Positions 43,601 to 53,540 of a stretch of DNA of 64,000 nucleotides are shown here, in pieces (the first letter of the stretch is position 1; each line of letters opens with the position of its first letter). The stretch is from Pelecanus crispus (lineage: Eukaryota; Chordata; Aves; Pelecaniformes; Pelecanidae): positions 11,916,734 through 11,980,733 of the forward strand of contig NC_134651.1 in NCBI RefSeq assembly GCF_030463565.1, written 5' to 3'. The translations under genes were made by a program, and so were the position numbers. The notes below the pieces were generated by a model that did not search any database, was not told the origin of the DNA, and saw only the letters and a program-made list of their open reading frames with translations.

Positions 43601-46600
43601 CAGAGCATGGGAAGCTGAAAAGTCCTTGACTAGCGTCAGCACTACTTAGCAACAACTAAAACATCAGTGTGTTATCAACATTCTTCTCCTACTAAATCCA
43701 AAACACAGCACTGTGCCTGCTACTAGGAAGAAAATTAACTCTATCCCAGCCGAAACCAGGACAAGGGCAGAGAGCAAGGAAAGAGGGAGGGGAAGCGGGG
43801 GATACCAAGTCGCTCAGCTCATGAGACCACTGCCGAGAGTAGCACAGCCCCACAGAAGCACTAAAGCCATGCAAGACCTCACCCAGGTTAAAACCCAGTC
43901 TGGGCTCTGCACCTCCTGCGGGCAGGCAGGCCTGCCTGTACCAGCCAAACGAAGTGTGGCAGGTAATCGCGCCCAAGGCAGCAGAGCTGAACCACCCCCT
44001 CTGCAGTAAACTGAGACTTGAGTGGCAACGATAAAAGTTCACTTTCCTCTATTCCCTCCTGTTTGATGATCGCAAAGTGCTTTATAAATGCTAATAAAAA
44101 AGTCCCAGAGGACTCTTGCTCTTTTCTGCTTTACAGATGGCAGTGGAGCAGAGACAGACAACGTGACTTGTCAGAGACCATGTAAGGGACGGCCTCTGAG
44201 TTGGGAGCTGACCCTGAACCTCCTGCCCTGTGTATGGTGGCCTGGTGAGGGCCAGTGGGGTCACCAGAGAAGAGGACATTTCCAGAGAGATCAACAGAGG
44301 CAGAAAAACTTGCAGGACATCTTGGCCAATAATGATGCTGCTCATTAAGGGTGCTTCTGCTCATCAGCCCCATTTTAGATGAGGCAAGTGAAGGACACAA
44401 AATTTAAGGTGTTCAAAGCTGATCTGAGGAATTTAGAACCATCTCCCATTAAAATTAATGGAAACATTAATGTAAAGTACACTCAGATCCTCAAGCAGGT
44501 TCCTTCCAAGCAAGATCTTTCCATTAACTTGAAAGGAAGTTGTGCCCAAATCCTCTTACATTGCTGGGAATGTCTCAGATGACACAGGCAAAGCCAGGTT
44601 ACAAATCCATCAGGCTCCAGATTGACTAATGCATGGCAAATTGAAAGAGGTGAAAGTGCTAAGCTGTAACAGGAACCCCACTCAGGGTGACCTTGACACT
44701 GTGAGGAGCTGAGCACACAAAACATGCTTGTGATTCGAAGCTCCTTTTTTTGACGGAGAAGAAGCAGGGAGGTGTGGAGGGAACAGAGTCCATTGCCAGA
44801 CTGATTTAGCTGCTCTGAACTGTGGAAAAACAGTTGAAAAAGCATCCAAGACCCAGAGCAAAGCACAGTAGTAGCTGGAAAAGTAGAACTGCTCACCCTT
44901 GCTGCTCGGAAGGGGGTAAGGAGAGATGCTTCCTCTCTCACCTTCTGATTTGCGAGGACATCATTTCAAGCAATAAGGTACACTGAATGCCCAGCTCGGC
45001 AGAGTACACGGAGAGGGGGTAGGACTCAAAGCAAATGCCTTGTTCTTCCAGGCCCAGCAACTGACGAAACCCAGCTTTGCAAAGAAGTGAGCGATGTCAA
45101 TGCAAAGCTGATCCTTTACATTAACACAGAGCAGTGTGCCAGGAATTTAAGACTGAGAGGATTATTCCAGCAGCTGACCTCCTGTGCCTGGAGGGCTTCA
45201 GGTAGCTACTGCTCTGTTAAATCCACTGACTTGTAGGGTCTAAAACACCTTCCAGAAATGCACTTATCCTTGAGAGACGGAGAATTCCCTGGTCTCTTGG
45301 GACATTTTGCCAGTGGTTAATCTCTCTTGCCTTTCAAATACATGCTTTATTTCTAGTCTGAATGCTTCAGCTTTCAGCCAGTAGCTCTTTATGAGAGAGC
45401 AATCCCAACTGGCTGACAATCCACCTGGCTACTCCAGCTTACATTGCTGATCCCCTGGGGAACGAAGGTACTTAGTGCTGAACAGACCGTAGAGGTCCTG
45501 CCCATGGCAAACTGAAATCCCTTGGTCTCTCCAGGCAGAAAGCACAGATCAAACAGCAGGCTGGCAAGCAGGACTGGAAGGTCTATCTCCAAGCAAACCA
45601 TCCTTCATCACCGCCAGCATGACACATGCTCCAAGTACTCAGCAACCTCTTCATCATCTTTGGTCTTACTCCACTGCCTGCCACTGCATGCAACTTTCCA
45701 CGGTTAGTTTGTACCTAAAGCACATCCTAACAAAGCAAAAGGCGTGGCACATGCACTCGCCTGCCGGGTGCTTGTGACATCCCAGAGTGGACAGCAAAAC
45801 CCATACCCGGCAGAGAAGTTGCTCTGTACAATGACTATACCTTCAAGGACACAGACACTAAGCCAAAACAAGGACTCCTTTTCCATATTTGTTACACAAA
45901 AGTATGCCTAGAAATCCTGCTGGGAGAGGGATGGTTAAGGGCTCTGGAGATTTTCTAGACAGATCTCAGCTCAGGAGAGGGCCTCCCTGAACACAAAATC
46001 AATCCAGTGACTTGGGTTCAAGGTGAAATTGAGAGGCGTTTCTTGTGGAAGGAGGATTATTCACTCCTTCCCACGTCAGACCTGTCCTCTCCCATGTACC
46101 TCAGGGCTAATCAGAGACTCGTCTGATTCGGGGCTACTAAGAAAACCCAGATCCAAAGGTTAGCAATTCTAGTCCAGATACAGCTCACTGTCTTTGGCAT
46201 TAGTCAGACATATATAGGACAGGGAAATGGTGCTGAAATGCTGCTGAGGGCTTCCAAACATATTGTTAAGCAAATGGATATGTAAACAGATCTCCAGCGA
46301 TGATACATGGAGACAGCATCTCTGACTCAATTACAATTGCAGCTGATTTTCTCACCTACTTGACTGCTACCAAATACCCAGACATCTAACACTGACACAA
46401 GGAGGTTTTACAGCTCCTCTCCAAGTGAACACTCTGAAAAAGTTAAAACGACAAACTCCCCTGATTCAACCCAGGGAGAGCAGGGAGGTGGCACACTCAC
46501 GTGGGTTTAAGAGCCCAGTCCTTGAGGGTGGGAGCACACACTGACTGTTCCAGTACCCCATGAGGATTTAGACAGAGATCTACCGGTCAATGTGGGATAT

Positions 46601-49600
46601 TGTGTAGGACACCAAAGAAAGCCTCAAACTTTCATTTGGAAGGGGTCAAGTCATCTTCAAACCCCATCTGCTTGCTCAGGGGAAACGCAGGTTTCCTTGA
46701 TCGCCTTTTGCACTTGCAGCCCCCACATGGCACTGACACTCCAAGGAGTTGGCAGTTACTATTTCTACAGCACTGATGGTTTGAAAACCTGGTATTAAGC
46801 AGCAGGGTGGCAGGAGGAGGCAGCTGCTTTTCTTGACACAGACCTAAGTAGTACCTGGGCAGAGCCTTTTGCAAGAGCCCTTCTTCCTCACCTAGAAATG
46901 GCCATAGGGTCACTTCTGCAAGGAATAAACAACTCTCCACTCCTCAAAGTCTCAAGTGACGAAGGCTATTTTGCAGCATAAGTCCCAGCAGCCTTTGGTT
47001 GTGGCATACAGAAAACTGAACTCATGCCTTGGGCAGGAAGGATTACGTATCTTTTGACGTTTTAAAGGCCAACCTCCGGACTTACTCTCCTGGACAATTT
47101 ACCCTACACTGAACCAATGCCAAAGCCAGGAGGGCTGGTTTATCTCCACATAGGGTGACAGAATAATTCACCAGCCTTGCCTGGCCAACTCCAATGCTTA
47201 TCCTTTGGCAGGTGAAGGATATACATCACCTGCTGACTTGGGTAAAGTTCATTGCCAGTAAGTCAAACAAAAAACAAGACACGGTGTCATAAGAAAAACT
47301 CCAACCTGCTTAGTCTTCTCTTTTGTAGACTGTATGTTCTGGTCAGTACTAACTCATGGCCTGGCTTGCATTTACTTCCAATCCCATTCTCATCCACACA
47401 GGTACCCCTTCCACCAGAGCTCGGTAGTGTTTTAAGGCCAGAGAAGGCTGGTTTAGTCTCAGACCCAGGGGCTGGTTACAATGAAAGTGGTAGTATTCCT
47501 AATGAAAATACAGGCTTACTTACCCCAACTGCCTCTGATGCTTTTCTGTGGCCTCCAAAGGCAGATAAACCCTCCCACAGCTCACCAGGAGAGTCACAGG
47601 GCAGCTCAGCTACTTGCAATCCAAGACTTGGGCAACGCTTGCAGAAACAGAACTGCAGTGCAGCGGGACATGTCTCATCTCATGTAAGCCACCTCGTCCA
47701 ACAGGGCACCCTAAAGTGAAAACCTTACCCTGCAGAATTTGACATTGGCTGGCAGATCCATTTCTGGAAATGGAATTAATTTTATTTTGATCTGAAATCT
47801 AAACAAGGCATTTCAAAGCTTCAGGTGAATGGCTGCTACTAGACAGCATCCATCCAAGCCTGTGATGTCAAGGGATTACATGTATATGTATTTCCCCCAT
47901 GAAATCCCAGTCTGCCAGGCAAGACAAACAAGAGGAGATGCCACCTTCAGAGACTTCTGGCCATGCAGGTCAAAGTAGGGCAGAGCATGTATTTGCTGAT
48001 CATGAACCAGAAAATCAGATGCCATTAGGGGAGACGACCACCTCCTTTATACCAATACAAGCAGTGTTGCTTCACTGGGATGCATGCCATGAAAAAACCA
48101 CGTAATAAGGGAGGTCAGGCACCCAGTGACTGTGTGAGCTCTGCAGCAGCTCCTTGTACAAACAACCCACTCTGCAAGCCTCAATTTCTCATAAGGAACA
48201 AAACATACTATGGTAAACCTGCCAGCTCATTGCAAAGCAACCAGGTCCATGCTAAAGTCCAACACATGAGCTGTACATCTGAAAACAGATCAGTTATGCT
48301 GTGTCAGCCACTTTACATATTTTGTTCCTAGCACTCCCAGTCAACAGCTCTCCTAGCAAAAAAGAATAAACCCCAAACAATTCCGCTTTGCTCTATTCAG
48401 AAAAATAACCCCCCCCCAAACCTCCACCCAAGCTCTGTTTACACCAAACCTGCTGCAGCCCTGAATGGGAGCAATAAATGGAGTGAGCTAATGTGTTAGT
48501 GACAAATAACCCGTTCAAACAATTCAAGCATAATTATAGGCTGGCTCTCCTGATGTAACATTGGGGACATCACTGCAGATATTACATTCACCTTATGAAA
48601 AGATTGCACAGAGGAGCTCAGTTGGTAACCCAAACAGCATTATATATCACTAGCCTGTCAGCATCAGGAGTGCATGCACCCTGGCATTTGAAGTCCTGGT
48701 GTTTTAAGTGATAATCCAATGTACCAGGCATCATTGATCTCTATATAAAAGGGGGCACCACTTTTCCTTTCAACGGGAGCTATTTTTCACTTCTCATCCT
48801 GAAGAGTTGTGTGGTGCTGCCCGCAAGTGGCTACACTGCACAGCAGCTCTGTCTGTAGTACTCCGGGTCCCTGGGGAGAAAAAATGATCAATACTCCAAT
48901 GCTGCTTTTGTAAGAGGTCTCTAAGTGCTTCCATGTGAGATGCTGCTCCTCTGGGTTTAGAAATTACTCTGAAGAGAACATGAAAGCCCCCACTGCAAAT
49001 TCATAATCCTGACACAAACCCCAGCTGCAGCAAGGAATTAAAATGAAATTCATTGGCGAACTGCAAGTTGGTCTATCGGCAAAGGCGGCGTCTGTGATGT
49101 GAGGAAAAGGACCTACAAAAGAGACCAATACCTGGAGGCTAAGGGAGCCGGAAAACCATGTTAGAGGAGAACCAGCTGGGGACAAGGAAGCATCGCAATG
49201 CCCTGCAAATAACCGCCCATGTAACAGGATGAATCTTGACAGGGATTTAGAACTCCTCGGTGGGTCTGGGATGGCAGGGACCCTGAGCGCTGCATCATCT
49301 GAGAAAGGTGACAGTAATCAGAGAGTCATGGGAGGAAGACAAAGGCATATGAAGGGTCAGACTTGCTGTGGGTAGGTGAGCAGAGCCTAGAAAGTCTCAA
49401 GAAAAGCATCTGGATAGCGACAGTGAATGCAGAAAACAGATTGAATCTTCTATTTCTTGGATACACCAAAAGACACTAAACTTCTCGCAACTAATTTTTT
49501 CCAGGGGGATCTTAAGTTGGCTTTGGCTCTTCCTGCACTTGGGCTGGAAGAAGTCTTTCATGATCATCTGTAACCTCTCTTGATCTAATCCTTCTCACTG

Positions 49601-52600
49601 CCTGGCAGCCCACAAGAGTAGGACCAGCCACGCCAGGCAGACAGGCTTCAGAGCGGGCAGCTGGCGCTTCCTCAGTAGAGCGGGTATCAAATTCCTAGAT
49701 CGGGGAGTGGTGAGTGCGTGTTGTAAGATGGGATTCATGAGCCATGGTGGACGCAAATGCCCTTGACAGTCTTTTACTGCCTGGCTGGGTTTTGCAATTG
49801 GATCCTGTGCAGGGCCAGAGAAACCCAGCCTGCGCAGGAGGCAGCGGCAGAAAGCCAGTCGCACCCTCAACACCCAACTTGTGCCACAGTCACGCCTTGG
49901 GATGGCTGGCAGGGCTGTCCTCTCCTGGATGTGACTGCTCTGGGGCCACGTGAAGGCTGACAATATGCTCCTGTTCTGAATGTCACGCAGCACATGTCAC
50001 CGGCTGTCCCGTCGCAGGGCAGCCTTCCCGCAGCAGCCCAGTGCAGCAGCCCAGTGCTCTCTCGATTATCTTGACTGATCCCCACGAGGGAAAATTTAAG
50101 TAACATGACTTAAAAATGAGAAAGAAGACTGCTTGCTTCTGCGTGCAGTCAAGTCATTTCCTCTGGGGCCAGGAAGGACTGAAGGGCTGGGAAGGACTGG
50201 CAGCCAAGGGGAGGAAAGTGTCTGGGTCTGAGCAGGGGAAAAGGGGAGAAGTGATGTCCCCTGATCTCACCCCTGTGACTGCAGGGGCAGTGACAACCTC
50301 TCTCCTCCATACAGCTCCAAGCACAGCACTTGGATCGCTACTGGGACTATCAAGTGCCATCAGATACCAATCTGTTATAGCACGGGGCGAGCAGCTGGCT
50401 GCTCAGCATGTCTTCTGCTCTCAGTCCAAGGCTCCCAAGGCTCTGCTGAGTCTGGTCTCCCCAAAGTGCTCAGCACCCAGGGTGCGATAGCAGAGCAGGC
50501 ACCTGGTGAGCGTTGTGCCCATGAACGCTGCTGCAGGCAGGCAGGCAACGGGAAGCTGCTGGAAGTGGGCAAAAATTCCTTGGTAGGGTTTTACCATTTT
50601 AAAGGGAACAAATTCCAACTGATTGCCCTTGTAAGAGCCTGCATGGTACTTGCACTTCTAGCCTAAGCAACAGAAATTTTAATTGCTCTGGTAATTACAC
50701 TTTCAGCAATGCTGCAGTCCTTTGTTCTGAGAGTGGGAGGCCAATATCCGCTGTTCTCCGGTGGCCCCGTCTGGCTGCAGCTTGGAACAGCATTTGCCAC
50801 TTCGAGGGGAAGGGACACTCCTCCGGTGACCTGGGTGGCACTAAGCCTCACCACACACAGCCCCGCTCACAGAGATCTCTGGGACACAGGGCACATTCCC
50901 CAGGTCAGAATGGGTTCCCATCAACTGGGATCACCTCCGCTTCCTCCTGTTAAAGCTGCTGCTCAAGAGCTTCACACACTTGTGCTCCTGCTGTGAGTCT
51001 GTCCCCCGGCATGGGTCCCAGCCCTGATGCTCTGCCAAGGATGCTGGGCTCCAGGGTGCATGTTTCCCCAGTCTTTCCCATGCATGAGCTTGCAGGGATC
51101 CACAGTGTATCGCCAACATTTCTTCTCTGGCTGTAAACAGCTCCAAAACATGGTGCAGACACAAATGTTACATTGCTTTAACTTCTAGATACGTCTTTGG
51201 AAGAATGCAGAAGAGCTGTTATCCTCTTGAGTCCTGATGAGTACTGTCAAAGCCTAACTAGGCTTTGGAGAACACAAGGCCTACAATTTACCCTGGGAAA
51301 TTACTAAGGAAAAATTATCACAACTGCCGTGCTATTGTACGGATAACAAATTAACCCTATAGAAGGCCCAGTGCCTGAGAAGTACGGTCTCTGCTTGGCT
51401 GAGCAGGAGCCACGTCCGGGGCTTCACTACACTATTCAAATGTAATGTTCTGTTGCCAATAAAGCTGCAGTGCACGTGGGTTCCTCCAAAATCACCCAGG
51501 ATACAACCAGAACCAAGCACACGTTTGGCTCAAGAGCACTTTACCTGCAAGAATACGTCAGCCATAGCACAGACCTTCACGCTTCAGTTCACCAGCCAAG
51601 GACTGTTGGAGGCGCTGGGCTGCATGCACAGGGCTTAGGAGGATAAGTGTATGCACAAACTTAGTGAGGCTCTCCCTGGGAAATGGGATCCTGCTCCCCC
51701 CAGGTTGTTCAAGCTGTAAAATACAAAGCACGGGGCCCTGCAGGGAGGTACAACTGCAGTTTGGATTCACCAGACATGCGCAAAGTCTGGGTTTACTTGC
51801 AACCCCACTCATCCTGCCGCACCGTATTTTTCCAACCCATGATCCCGGCTGGCATGGGCCAGGGTGGCTCAGCTCCCACGCTTGCCAGAAATGCAGGTCA
51901 CAGCCATACATCTCTAAATCAACAGCTGCCAACATGCCACAGCTACTTTGTCACATGTCAGACCACTCACAGCTAAAAGCAAGGTTTCCAAGCAGAATTC
52001 CTATTGGCCTTAGTGCTTAAACAAAATAGCTCCACTCCCGTCCCTGGAGTTTCCTCGAACAATGGCACAAAACACCCACTGGAGCCTGGGGAGAGGAGGG
52101 TCTGTGGCAGAAAAAAAGGCGACTGCTGATTTTTGAGATATATACCACACAATTAGAAACATTGGATCTATAAACATGCTTAACAAACCCCAATAGGTCT
52201 GGGGGTTTTATTTTCCTCGCTGCCCATTGTGTGCCGCCGCCTTTAAAAACCTCAAAACCAAATGCTCTTCCCTTGCTGATTTTATGCTTTGGCACTGAAC
52301 TGCACATTTCTCTGTTAGCTCGGTGGTGCTGGAGGTACCAACTCTGCTCATCCATGCCTCTGGGGCCAGGATAGTTGGGATGGGACCGTGTACCACATGC
52401 TAATCACCCATCCACAGGTGGGAAGGATTCTCTCAGAAATTATCTCCCTTCTTGTTTAAACACTGAGATTTCTCAGCTTAGAAAGGGGTAGGTGCTGTTT
52501 GTGGATGTCCCTCTTCCTCATCAGGACTGTTCTCGTCAGCATTTCAGAGCAGATCTAATTACAGGCTGTTCCATTCATTGACAATTTCATATATCCTCCT

Positions 52601-53478
52601 TTTTTAGGTTAACCTTCAATAACTGGCAAGAAGCAGAACTATATGGGTGGAGGTAACAGGCTATGGATTTATGACATGCTGGTATTCAGGCAAAGTAACC
52701 CAGCGCGAACAGAGAAATATCCTGAACTGTGCTGCTGCTGTCAATTTGATAATGAGAATGTGATTTAAAATAAAAACATCTTGGGTGCCAATTCACTACA
52801 GCAGCTAGTAAAAATAGGCAGAATACCTAGAAACTGAGGACGCTGTGCTCCAAACACATATCATACGGTACCTTATGAAAACAGAGTGCGTGGCTGCGCT
52901 GGGGCTACAGTACCACAAGTGAAAGGCCACTCAGTGAACCCACGCCTGAGCTTTAGCAGAGAGAATGGGGTGCTGTGTGCCTCTAGCTGAGCAGAGGTGA
53001 GGGCTGCCCTCTTTGGTGCTCTGCAGCCATTGGATCCTTACCCCCAGCCCACGCTCCCAGAGTCACCCCAGCACAAAACAGTGCAGGGTCTGAGCTGCAA
53101 ACACCCCTGGGCAAAGCCTGGGGGAGTTCTGCCAGAGCCCGTGGCACCCAAGAGCCAGCCTTTTAGCCAAATAAGAGCAGCTTTTAAATGCTGCAGAAAA
53201 AGGGGCTGCAGGGCCTCGTGCATTTTAAAGGACCTGGCCTTCACAGGAGTTGTTCCCAGTTTCAGGTCAAGCCTGAAGCCTGCTTTAATCTACTTTTAAG
53301 TGGTACAAGCAGTTGTGATCCCTCTGCCAGAAGGCAGGGCAGTTTCCTTTCAATGCACCTTCCCCTATCTGCTGTGTGCAATCTTCCACGGGACTTACTT
53401 GTTGCTGTCCCGGTACTGATAGATATAACAGCCTTGAGGCATCCCACTCTCCTGGTCCAAGGTAAACGAGAGCTTCAG
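13699..53478 (-). CDS. DIS3L2: DIS3L2, 3'-5' exoribonuclease, C-terminal eight exons
   Basis: This is a cytoplasmic RNase II/RNB exonuclease that degrades oligouridylated RNAs such as uridylated pre-let-7. Exons in transcript order: 53399-53478, 24222-24406, 22932-23018, 18144-18291, 17736-17866, 17393-17497, 16573-16674, 13699-13797. The translated exons follow human DIS3L2 from LKLxFTLDxExGxPQGCxIY to the C-terminus. They include the RNB hallmark [11 protein letters not shown] (exon 18144-18291), [18 protein letters not shown] (17736-17866) and the C-terminal S1-like part. Catalytic Asp residues of RNB lie upstream, outside the window. Exon phases agree throughout, except that exon 24222-24406 carries one extra base that shifts frame. 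The protein ends ..LLKRPSSEK, lacking the ~20-residue acidic tail I recall for human. The 29-kb intron 24407-53398 and the upstream intron (53479 onward) dominate the region. Confidence 0.95.
13798..16572 (-). other. DIS3L2: DIS3L2 last intron
   Basis: This 2.8-kb intron has no coding exon that I can see. It contains a degraded LINE reverse-transcriptase fragment near 16030-16295 and otherwise unique-looking sequence. Confidence 0.7.
16030..16295 (+). mobile_element. Degraded CR1-like LINE fragment (reverse transcriptase region)
   Basis: Plus-strand translation shows degenerate RT motifs in order: VEPFDTASQ (compare AFDTVSH) near 16037, then [13 protein letters not shown] (compare LFNIFINDLDEG) near 16208. 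The DNA after it aligns by eye with the CR1 'gctgatgacacaaaactgggagg' block. An internal deletion and stops indicate an old 5'- and 3'-truncated copy. Confidence 0.55.
18292..22931 (-). other. DIS3L2: DIS3L2 intron, 4.6 kb
   Basis: No coding exon or recognisable transposon was found. It includes an A+T-rich stretch (about 19090-19430) that could be conserved non-coding sequence and a small CCCTAAAG-type triplet repeat at 20970-20996. Confidence 0.5.
20970..20996 (+). repeat. Three 9-base units of ccctaaagN
   Basis: The string ccctaaaga ccctaaagg ccctaaaga is a perfect-phase short tandem repeat in a DIS3L2 intron. It resembles but is not the vertebrate telomere unit CCCTAA. Confidence 0.8.
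24222..24406 (-). CDS. DIS3L2: DIS3L2 exon with +1 frameshift in a homopolymer
   Basis: This exon encodes [27 protein letters not shown] in one frame. After a G7 run at 24310-24316 (plus strand) the matching protein ([19 protein letters not shown]..) continues in the next frame. Six bases would restore continuity: 184 nt expected by phase with the flanking exons, 185 present. The rest of the gene is intact, so a sequencing or assembly indel is the simplest explanation; a real allele is possible. Confidence 0.85.
28090..28134 (+). repeat. T-rich tract
   Basis: Long runs of T interrupted by single C or G. It may be the reversed poly(A) tail of an old retroposed sequence on the minus strand, but I see no identifiable body next to it. 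Confidence 0.6.
34431..34573 (-). mobile_element. CR1 LINE 3' fragment, minus orientation
   Basis: The stretch tctggtccagcctcctgctc, then an aggcagg block, 'ttttccagttgac' and 'ctgttccggtccttaaccacactcat', follows the reverse complement of the CR1 3' region. It can be compared with the plus-oriented copy at 56121-56587 (ggaacaggctgccc). Diverged, lacking the terminal octamer, so an old copy. Confidence 0.65.
40053..40106 (+). repeat. 22-base tandem repeat, 2.45 copies
   Basis: The unit cctgccagcatcaccctgctcc occurs perfectly at 40053-40074 and 40075-40096, with 10 further bases to 40106. Perfect identity suggests a recent slippage or duplication. Confidence 0.9.
42473..42491 (+). repeat. Short (GAGC)n microsatellite
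   Basis: Nineteen bases of perfect gagc repeat lie in an otherwise mixed intronic segment. Confidence 0.85.
43211..43763 (-). mobile_element. Solo LTR of an avian endogenous retrovirus (ERVL-like)
   Basis: A 553-base element starts TGTTGTGG and ends CAGGACA on plus (TG..CA in either orientation). It is flanked by the perfect 5-base direct repeat AGGGC (43206-43210 and 43764-43768). Many blocks match an LTR family I recall as common in bird genomes: gagagaatcgg, ttgagataagaacag, atgacgtcatatggtatgga, cagtgtgttatcaacattc, attaactctatcccagc. A TATA-like tatataaa reads on the minus strand, favouring minus orientation. No internal retroviral region is present, so it is a recombined fossil; the 5-base target duplication fits ERVL-type integration. 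The perfect target duplication suggests moderate rather than great age. Confidence 0.82.
43367..43411 (+). repeat. A/T-rich (AAT)n-like stretch inside the LTR
   Basis: Imperfect aat/taa repeats (aatagtaatgataataataac..) lie within the solo LTR. Such repeats are typical of this part of the LTR family. Confidence 0.75.
44120..44186 (+). mobile_element. MIR-like (CORE-SINE) relic
   Basis: The stretch tttacagatggcagtggagc followed by agagacagacaacgtgacttg and gagaccatgtaagg parallels the MIR core (tttacagatgaggaaactga .. gtgacttgcccaaggtcac). This is an ancient amniote SINE type, heavily diverged and partial. Confidence 0.45.
45285..45415 (-). mobile_element. Possible L3/CR1-like LINE relic
   Basis: The segment with 'gccagtggttaatc' and 'atgctttatttctagtctga', then 'ttcagctttcagccagtag', resembles a reverse-oriented LINE segment recurrent in sauropsid genomes (tgccttatttctagtctgaatttgtc). 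Judged from memory of the repeat text only. Confidence 0.35.
53399..53478 (-). CDS. DIS3L2: DIS3L2 exon in isolation (RNB domain)
   Basis: An 80-nt exon encodes [20 protein letters not shown] then QYRDSNK, closely matching the human DIS3L2 RNB segment. The acceptor ctctctgcag follows an exceptionally long pyrimidine tract (53479-53540 on plus is purine-rich). The donor aa|gtaagt is at 53397-53398. It ends two bases into a codon and joins the G at the start of exon 24222-24406. Confidence 0.93.
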
Positions 53479-53540
53479 CTGCAGAGAGGAGAGGGGGTGG
53501 GGGAGAGTGAAAAGAGAGAGAGAGAAAAAAAAAGCAACAT
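53479..53540 (-). other. DIS3L2: Long polypyrimidine tract before a DIS3L2 exon
   Basis: On the minus strand about 55 of ~60 bases upstream of the exon acceptor are C or T, ending ctctctgcag. It consists of a T9 run, a (TC)n run and a C-rich part. It would be a strong U2AF/PTB binding region. Confidence 0.75.

Larger units (their letters stand above)
24407..53398 (-). other. DIS3L2: DIS3L2 29-kb intron
   Basis: A continuous 29.0-kb gap lies between two exons that are adjacent in the protein. Its contents are listed separately: CR1, L3-like and MIR-like relics, a solo LTR, simple repeats and an odd open block at 31.6-31.9 kb. I found no confident nested gene or structural RNA on either strand. 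Confidence 0.75.

Noticed and set aside
47252-47719. 155-codon plus-strand open frame
   Set aside because: Low-complexity Ser/Pro-rich translation without motif; expected by chance in 64 kb.
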